Positions 57,131 through 64,000 of a DNA stretch of 64,000 bases are shown one piece after another. Made by a program: the position numbers and the translations under genes. Numbering within the stretch: the first letter of the stretch is position 1; each line of letters begins with the position of its first letter. Below the pieces are notes generated by a model. It was not told where the DNA came from. It searched no databases and saw only the letters and a list, made by a program, of their open reading frames with translations. Origin of the DNA: Combretum micranthum (lineage: Eukaryota; Streptophyta; Magnoliopsida; Myrtales; Combretaceae); the NCBI GenBank assembly GCA_024138025.1, contig JAMXBD010000719.1:620001-684000 (forward strand), read 5' to 3'.

Positions 57131-58889
57131 AATATAAAGATAAATATTTTACAATGAAAGGCAAAAGAGTCTTGATTAAAAAAAAAAAGGGTTTTATGTG
57201 TCCATCCTAATGTATTATTAGTTGTTTTGTCAAAAGGTAGACAAGTGATTGAAGATGAAGAGACGGATATACGCCACCGACATTGGAGGCAGCTTACGCT
57301 ATCACAAAATCGTCTCCAATAGTTTTAAGCCACTAGTTTTCGTACTTAGGCTTCCAGCCTTCATGCCAGTGTATAGACACATGATCTAAGGAGTTTCTAA
57401 ATTTTCTTTATAACTTAGCTTATGCCTTCTTCTCCAACATAATTCTTAAACATAGAAATCTCTCAAAAATCTCTCTGTTTGTGATCTTAACATCAAGAGA
57501 GATTAGGAATCAAGATTAAGGTGAGTTGATCCTCTTTAATTCTTTAGAGATTTAAAGGATATGATCTGTCCTTAAGGTTTTTCTTTTGGTATTGAAGGAA
57601 GAATTGGAGAAAAACCCTAAGTCTTGTTGGTGAGTTGTGTTCTACAATCCAGAAGAATCAAGGTTCGAAGTTCTAGGTATGTATGATTCTTTTCTATGCT
57701 TATGGTAATATAGAAGTGATCTTTTCCAAATTGGCTTGAATTATATTGAATAAAGACATAATTTGGAGGAAATTTTGGAGAAATTTTGTTCTGTTGGAGA
57801 TTATATTTTTTTACAATCACAGGAGGTAGGTATGTACAAGCCTAGATTGTAGTTCTTTTCAAATTAGGGTTTACATGATAAAAAAAAGTATATGATTGAT
57901 TAATGAAAACATATTGAGAATGAGAATTTCTTTATGTGATAAGGTGTATTGGTGAAATTAGGGTTCTATCCCTAAAACTAATTTAGGTATGACCTTACCT
58001 TATTTGTTGCTTATGATTGTAGGTTTAGAATCTACAAATGTATCTAAAGCTATATGAATTTAAAATTTGATTGCTGCTTGTCTATAGCTGGCTCTAATAG
58101 ATCGGGATGACCGTTGTTACTAAGACAATACCTTGATGATCTCTATGTATTGTTTCCCTGAGTAGAGTTATGCACAGAGATGATTTCAGTAGTTTAGGAG
58201 TAGTACGTGTACGGTACCGGGTTGTGTGGGAGTTTCCAGGACCAATATATGTATATATTTCTATTTTCCATACTAGTTTTTTTTATGAGGTCATGAGTTA
58301 CTCCGGGTTTAGCATTAGATGTATATGGTTCTAAACTGTGCTGTTTGCCTAGATAATTAAAGATAACAACTTGAGCTTATTACATATGTTGATGCATGTG
58401 AATTTATATGTTGTTCTGCTCATGTGCATGGGTTTTGTGGTATAGTGTATTGAGCCTTTGTACTCACTCTTTTATTTTTTAGAAATAGATGATGAACCCA
58501 TAGTATTTGATCTTTATGGATATGACGTTAATGTAGACTATAGGGAGGATGATAGTGGACCTGATTATCTTGCTAACCTTTAGAGTAATTTGGATATGAT
58601 GATAGCTATTTGAAAACCTTGTGAAGTTTTAAATAATTTTAATGTTTTTGAAATTTTTTGAGGCACCTAATTATGATATTTTAAGTTTGAATTATATTGG
58701 GTTTGGTTTGTGCCAAGTATGTTATCAAGAAGTTTTGTTAGTATGATTTGTTATAAACAAGTACCCTTATATGTGAGTATTTGAAGTTACTTGGTTATCT
58801 TTGTGGAGTTATGAAACTATAGCCTTAGCGTGTTCTTATTTGTTGAAGACATGTGGTGGGTTGTAATGCATTTAGCTTAGGGCATTATA
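57131..58889 (+). repeat. Putative 5' LTR of the chromovirus-like element
   Basis: The right end GGGCATTATA is fixed by the primer site six bases later. The left end is uncertain: TGTAATATAAAG at 57131 is one candidate and TGTGTCCATCC at 57198 another. The interior has the usual non-coding LTR look, with a TATAA near 57409 and a GTACTCACTC block followed by TTTTTTAG near 58460-58482. Confidence 0.4.
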
Positions 58890-58894
58890 GCTTA

Positions 58895-58908
58895 TTTGGT
58901 ACCAAAGC
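58895..58908 (+). promoter_or_regulatory. Primer binding site, initiator Met-tRNA type (degenerate)
   Basis: TTTGGTACCAAAGC matches TTTGGTATCAGAGC with two changes and lies right after the LTR end. Confidence 0.72.
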
Positions 58909-59135
58909 AATACGTTTTGATCTTATTAGATCTAAATTATAAACTCCTTAGGATAATGACCATTGATTAGGGAAGGGGAAAGGGGAGGGGAGGTGGGGGG
59001 AGGATGGGGTGCACAAATATTTGGGGTTGCTTATCTAGATTATTATTGCTTTTTATCTAGTATTACATATAGTGTTTTGATCTTTGAATTCGGATTTACC
59101 CTTTTTATCTTATGTTGTGTGCTTGTCTATGTTAG

Positions 59136-60330
59136 AATGCCACTTTAAAGAAGAGCACCTGAAGTTGGTTCCTCTAAGGGTGGTGAGGAAGAAGTCAATG
59201 GAGGAAAACCACCTTAGAACTAACCACCTTTTAAAACAACCACTCCTAAATCATTTGCCTAAAGATTTACATCACCACCACCCCCACTTGTAGGACAATA
59301 GGTACCTATGGATGTTGCACAGTTAATGCAAGCAGTGAATACCTTGCTTGGAGTAGTACCATAGCAACATCAAACGATGCGTCAAGATGTATAGATGATG
59401 TAGGCCAATACCGAAGCCTGGAAACAGGACACATAGAGACAAAATGGAAATGGTGTTAAAGGTGCTAGACATGCAGATGTGGTGAGTCTTAACAAGTTTA
59501 TAGATTTGTTATATAAGTTTGAACTAAAGCTTAGGAGACCGTTGAATGCATAGTTATGGATGAAACAGGTGAAGAAGACTTTCATTGCATTTAACATACT
59601 TGAAAATAAGAAGGTGGAGTATGCATCATATCTGCTAACTAGGAGGGAAAATTGTTAGTGGTTGAGCACCAAGAGACAAATGGTTGGAGTGCTTACCTGG
59701 GACATGTTCCAGTAGGCCTTCTATAGGGAGTTTTTCCCCGAAAGTGTTAAACAACGGATGTTGCAAGAGTACTACACTGTCCAGTAGGGTAAGATAACCG
59801 TTGAAGAGCATGAGGCCGAACTTAACAGGCTAACGAGGGTTTTTCCAGATCCTTTGAAGGAGACTAAGTAGGTTTATTACTAGGTTAGAGCCTGAGATAT
59901 AGCACTGGGTGAATTTGATGGATTTGTCCAACTACTCGGCTGTGGTTAATAAGGCAAAGACTATGGATCAAAGCTTGAGCAAGATTAAGGATCATTAGGC
60001 ATAGAGAGGTTAAATCCTTTTAGAGAAGCAACTAGCCACGGTATTCTTACCCAGGATAGGGGGAAGAGGCTCATTAGGTCAGAGCAATGGATCACAACAT
60101 AAAGAGGAAATGTACCAGGTGCTCTGGACTACATCATCTTAAGGATTGCAAATGATTGGAGAATGCTTACTTCGCATGTGGCAAAGTTGGGCATAGTCGC
60201 AGGTTCTACATAGAGAAAGCCATTCCACAAGTTTTCTGTTTCAGGTTTAGGCAAAGAGGGCATAAGGCCATAGAATGCAAAGAGCTTGGAGGGAAAATAG
60301 TTCCATTAGTTCAGATAGGTCGATCTTAAG
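59136..60330 (+). pseudogene. Chromovirus-like Gag with CCHC knuckles, many stops
   Basis: An ATG near 59136 opens MPL followed by a stop and then a Gly/Glu/Pro-rich start. Capsid motifs are VKKTFIAFNIL, VEYASYLLTRREN, VGVLTWDMF, FYREFFPESVKQRMLQEY and VEEHEAELNRL. The knuckles are CTRCSGLHHLKDC and AYFACGKVGHSRRF (first Cys altered), and a third is RQRGHKAIEC. Stops interrupt almost every motif, often where Gln or Trp is expected. It is not translatable. Confidence 0.85.
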
Positions 60331-60394
60331 GTAGCTCAAGAAAGACAACACTTGCTAAAGTTTATGCTCTTTAGCATAGAGATACCTCTAGTTT

Positions 60395-60720
60395 AGACAC
60401 TATTGTAGGTACGCTTTCAATACTCTTGCATAATGCTTGTGTTCTTTTTGATACTAGTGCTTTTCATGTATATCTGATTCTTTTGTATCTATATGTGGTG
60501 TGTGTGTTGAATGTATGTCTGAATGCTTGTCTGTAAACACATCATTAGGGAGTGGAGCTATGTTGAACCGGATTTGTAGAGATGTGGATATAGAGATAGA
60601 AGGGAGACATCTACTTGCAAAGCTAGTAGTCTTAGACATGATAGACTTTGATGTAATTTTAAGATTAGATTGGTTGGTAAAATATCATGTGTTGTGATCA
60701 ATTGTCATAACCTGGTAGTG
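60395..60720 (+). pseudogene. Chromovirus-like aspartic protease
   Basis: GTLSILLHNACVLFDTSAFH carries the D-T-S/G-A active site (Asp near 60448). A later frame gives RHLLAKLVVLDMIDFDVIL followed by RLDWLVKYH, the C-terminal half with the usual G-M-D-W changed to R-L-D-W. A frame change lies between. Confidence 0.85.
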
Positions 60721-60822
60721 GAATTTAACTTACCAGATGGGGATTAGTTTCTACATAAGCTTGATGTAGAAAGACTGCCAGTATTGCCTACATATGAGTT
60801 GTAGGGCAGATCAACATTAGCT

Positions 60823-61640
60823 ATGGTAACTATGATAATAGATAGTGAGCAAAGGATAGATCTTACACAGATACCGGTTGTATGTGAATACCCGAATGTT
60901 TTTCTAGAAGATTTACCAGGTTTGTCACCGGAGAGAGAAGTAAAGTCCTGTATTAACTTGGTGCTTGGTACTATACCCATATCTAGGACACCATACTATA
61001 TGGCACCAACAAAGCTTATGGAGCTCAAAGTCCAGCAAGATGATCTACACAAGAAGTAGTTTATCAGATCCAGTATGTCACATTGGGGAATAGTTCTATT
61101 TGTGAAGAGAAAGGATGGTAGTATGCGGTTGTGTATAGACTATAGGGAGTTGAACCAAGTGACTATCAAGAATAAACACTATGCTAATAATAGATTATCT
61201 GTTTGACCAGCTAGTAGGAGCAAAGGTATTTTCAAATATTGATCTTGGATCAGGATATCACCAACTGCGGGTTAAAGTAGAGGATATATAGAAGATAACC
61301 TTCAAGACCAGGTACAAGCATTATGAGTTTGTGGTCATGTCGTTTGGTCTCACAAATGCACCAGTCATCTTTATGGACCTTATGGACAAAGTCTTCGAAG
61401 ATTATTTAGATTTGTTTGTAATGGTCTTTATAGATGATGTTTTGGTATATTCTAAAATGAAGGAAGAGCATGAAGAACATCTAAGGTTAATTCTGAATAG
61501 ATTAAGAGATGAGAAGCCGTATGCCAAGTTCACAAAGTATGCATTCTAGTTAAAACAAGTATCTTTCTTAGGACATGTTATTGATGAAAATGGAATTTCT
61601 GTGGATCTTGAGAAAGTAAAGGCAGTGGTAGAATAGCCAA
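60823..61640 (+). pseudogene. Chromovirus-like reverse transcriptase
   Basis: In order: [52 protein letters not shown], a frameshifted motif [20 protein letters not shown] (motif B) and [13 protein letters not shown] (motif C, Asp-Asp at 61433-61438). VSFLGHVIDENGISVDLEKV then leads into the thumb. The wording is that of Ty3 chromoviruses. Stops occur after DDLHKK, at the motif A region and after KYAF. Confidence 0.93.
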
Positions 61641-62053
61641 CATGTAAAAATGTGTCAGAAATTAGAAGTTTTCTAGGGATACTATAATACTATAGAAGAT
61701 TTGTGGAAGATTTTTCCAAAATTGCAAGTCCATTAACCAGAGTAACATAGAAAGCGGTAAAGTATATTTAGGATGAAGAACGTGAGAACAACTTCTAGCA
61801 GTTTAAGGAAAAGTTGGTATCTGGATCAATTCTAGCCTTACCAGTGAGTGGTGAGGAGTATGCTATCTATAGCAATGCCTCTACATAAGGACTAGGTTAT
61901 GTGTTGATATGGAGGCAAAGTGATAGCATATGCTTCTAGACAGCTAAAGCCTTATGAAAAAGAATTATCTTACATGATTGGAAATGGCAACAGTTGTTCA
62001 TGCCTTGAAGTTGTGGAGGCACTATCTGTATGGAGAAAGATGTAAGGTATATA
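61641..62053 (+). pseudogene. Chromovirus-like RNase H, truncated by LTR insertion
   Basis: SEIRSFLGIL and YYRRFVEDFSKIASPLT give the connection. SGEEYAIYSNAS stands where the catalytic D-A-S is expected (the Asp is now Asn). ASRQLKPYEKE and VHALKLWRHYLYGERCKVY follow. The chain is cut in this last motif by the LTR at 62054. Confidence 0.88.
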
Positions 62054-62675
62054 TGTAAAGCCCGGCCTTCTTAGTAACCAAGTAGACTTCGGAAACCAAA
62101 AACTAAAACCCTAAACCGGATTAACTTAAGCTTAGGAGAGAAACCTAAAAACCCTGGATCTGACTTTACTCCGATTTTAAACTACGGAACTTTTGTAAAA
62201 TAATTTAATTTGGAATATTGTTCTAAAGTATATTTCAAACCATTAAAAGATCTGATTTCGAAAATTTTTCTACTCCAAGCCTTCCCGAGATCCATTACGG
62301 AAAAGCGGGCTCGAGGACTTGAAATTCGAAAAATATTCCAAAATACTCTTTAGAATCGAAATTTAATAAGGATTTCAAAAATATAAATTTTATAATTTTT
62401 CGGTTTATGAAAAATACAGATATAGCCCTTTTCTCATATTTTCTTTACTAGCAGTAAAGTAATTGTCTTGATTACTATTCACTACTATTCAAAAGTACAA
62501 CCTGCTACACTCACAAGCCATACCCTACTCATACATTCTTAAAAAACACTCAATTATATTTTCTTTTCCAAGATGATTTGTCTCTTAAGAAATTATTACA
62601 TTTTAAGACTTATTATTACACAAATTAAATAAAACAAAACAAATTAAACTCTCTCCCTCTCCCTTGCCCGCAACC

Positions 62676-62715
<40 letters not shown>

Positions 62716-64000
62716 ATTGTATAATTTTTCCTTAATTTATTTAGACCATTAACCTTAATTCAACTTACTATAAATAATCTTTTATGCCTTCTCTTCTTTC
62801 TTCATTTCATTTAAAAAAAAAAAATTCACAAACCCTCTCCCATTTCTCTCCTTTGTCGTGACCCCCATAACATACACACAAATTTATTTTTCTTCTTCAT
62901 TTCTCTTGTCTAAGCTTCAGGTGATAAATTTTTACCTTTCTACCATTAAACCTTATAATGGCAAGACCATTCATGAGTATTTTCATCTTTAAGTCCCCAT
63001 GAGCTCTTGCTAGGGACAGAAAATACTACTACATGAATATCAAACCATCACAAGAGTAGATATTGTATTTGAATGCTTTTTATATGATGATTTTCATGTT
63101 CATGCATTTAGTAATAGAGTAAAGTAAAGATCTTGCATAAAAATTTATTTTCATGTTTTCAAACTCCATTTCATGCATCCTAAGTGGTAGATCTAGCATT
63201 TAAATGCTCATATTATACTTCACAATCATGTTCTCATGGATATTTTGTGTTTTGGTGCATTAATGATTATAAAGACCTTTGTTTTGTGTATATAAATATA
63301 GTAGTAGTAGATCTTTAAGTAGATGAGACAAGAAACTCAAAAGGAAAATTATTTATTTGAAATGATCAAATGTAAATTCGGATGATTTCAAGACCATGCC
63401 TTAAAAACCTTTTTATCAATTCCAAAACTTGTGTTTTTATATGAAAAATGAAGAGTATAGGTAATAGACATCATCAAGCGATGATTTTTATAAGTTGAGA
63501 TGGGGTTTGCTAAGAAAAATATGTAAAACAAGGAGTAAAAAATAAAGCAGGAAATTTTTGAGTTGCTTTGTCATTATAAGAAATTCGTAATTAAGGAGTA
63601 ATGGCATGAAAACACTTGTTTTCCAAACTCAAAATAGAAGTTTTATTAAAGAAATAAAGTCCTTAAGGGATAGGAATAATGGAGCTTGAAATTTTAAAGT
63701 ATTAAACAAGTTTTTCTTAAAGAAATCACTCAAAAACTAATTTTACAAAATTCGGATTTAGGAATAGCCCCTATTTGAAAACATGTTTACAAAGTATAAA
63801 ATGGGGATTTTTATGAAGAAATGAAGGCCTTAAGGAATAGATATAATAAAGACTCAATTTTAGCAAGGATAATTAGATTTTCCTAAGAAATAATTCCAAA
63901 ACAAAAGAGAATGATCAAAGTCATGAAACTAGTCTTCTTAAGAGTAAGTATTCATGGAGTCTTACAAAATAAAGAGTTTCTAAAATTTTCTCTTAGTAAA
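62054..64000 (+). mobile_element. LTR of the 34588-type family, continues beyond the window
   Basis: It starts TGTAAAGCCCGG and follows the LTR at 34588 closely: TTCTTAGTAACCAAGTAGAC, CCATTACGGAAAAGCGGGC, ATGGCAAGACCATTCATGAG and CATCACAAGAGTAGAT. It enters RNase H coding sequence after ATATA (62049-62053), the likely target duplication. Whether it is solo or part of a complete element cannot be told here. U3 modules recur at about 63461, 63669 and 63836. Confidence 0.88.
62677..62715. repeat. Homopolymer run of 39 C in an LTR
   Basis: Thirty-nine uninterrupted C. The matching position in the LTR at 34588 has only seven C, after AACCGGCGCA near 35205. The run therefore expanded in this copy, unless its length is a sequencing artefact. 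Confidence 0.9.

Larger units (their letters stand above)
57131..62053 (+). mobile_element. Decayed chromovirus-like Ty3/gypsy retrotransposon, 3' end cut by an LTR
   Basis: Plus-strand order: putative LTR, initiator-Met-type primer site, gag, CCHC knuckles, protease, RT and start of RNase H. The RT and protease wordings (LDMIDFDVIL, YRMAP-like YYMAPTKLMELK) are chromoviral, Tekay- or Reina-like. Numerous TAG/TAA stops, many at former CAG/CAA or TGG codons, fit decay by C-to-T changes. At 62053 the coding chain is interrupted by an LTR insertion, so integrase and 3' LTR lie beyond the window or are lost. Confidence 0.85.

Noticed and set aside
1..64000. tRNA, rRNA or intact host protein-coding genes
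   Set aside because: None could be supported. All strong protein motifs belong to transposable elements or to the captured P450 fragment.

Overview
This window looks like gene-poor, repeat-packed nuclear DNA of a flowering plant, probably a eudicot. It is strongly AT-rich and built almost wholly from nested transposable elements: Ty3/gypsy LTR retrotransposons, an L1-type LINE, hAT-like and Mutator-like DNA elements and MITEs. I see no intact host gene, no tRNA or rRNA gene and no CRISPR array. The only host-derived coding sequence I recognise is a cytochrome P450 (CYP94-like) fragment carried inside a Mutator-like element, a Pack-MULE. The species cannot be named from the sequence.

Layout, 1-21.5 kb: unrecognised AT-rich DNA with a run of 29 G (1233-1261); a hAT-like element (3687-4794); a decayed solo LTR (5065-9537); the Pack-MULE (10358-11413, TIRs of about 300 bp, 9-bp target duplication matching at 8 of 9 positions); two small MITEs (11943-12295 and 13332-13543); a LINE (14405-19380, 13-bp target duplication, poly(A) tail) split by a 331-bp solo LTR with a perfect 5-bp target duplication; and a second hAT-like element (about 19479-21355).

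Layout, 21.5-56.5 kb: one old Tat/Ogre-type Ty3 retrotransposon on the minus strand. From its 5' end (right) to its 3' end (left) it holds 5' LTR, primer site, ORF1, gag, protease, reverse transcriptase, RNase H with a second archaeal-type RNase H, integrase, a 3' UTR with a minisatellite, and a truncated 3' LTR. Three later insertions split it: (a) a pol-less, gag-only LTR element (23485-32680, minus) with two successive gag-like reading regions; (b) a solo LTR (34588-38086, perfect 5-bp duplication); (c) a solo LTR (45595-53414) that itself holds another solo LTR (46283-50277). Without the insertions the Tat/Ogre element is about 14.4 kb.

Layout, 56.5-64 kb: a decayed chromovirus-like Ty3 element on the plus strand (LTR, initiator-Met-type primer site, gag with CCHC knuckles, protease, RT, RNase H), cut inside RNase H at 62053 by a further LTR that runs off the window and contains a run of 39 C.

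The pieces do not form a working pathway. They record sequential insertion, loss by LTR-LTR recombination (at least four solo LTRs), truncation and gene-fragment capture. Most coding regions have stops and frameshifts, so domains were called from conserved motifs read across frames. The most interesting items are the Pack-MULE with its P450 fragment, the gag-only element with its nucleocapsid-only reading frame and composite 3' LTR, and the alternating minisatellite in the Tat/Ogre 3' UTR.
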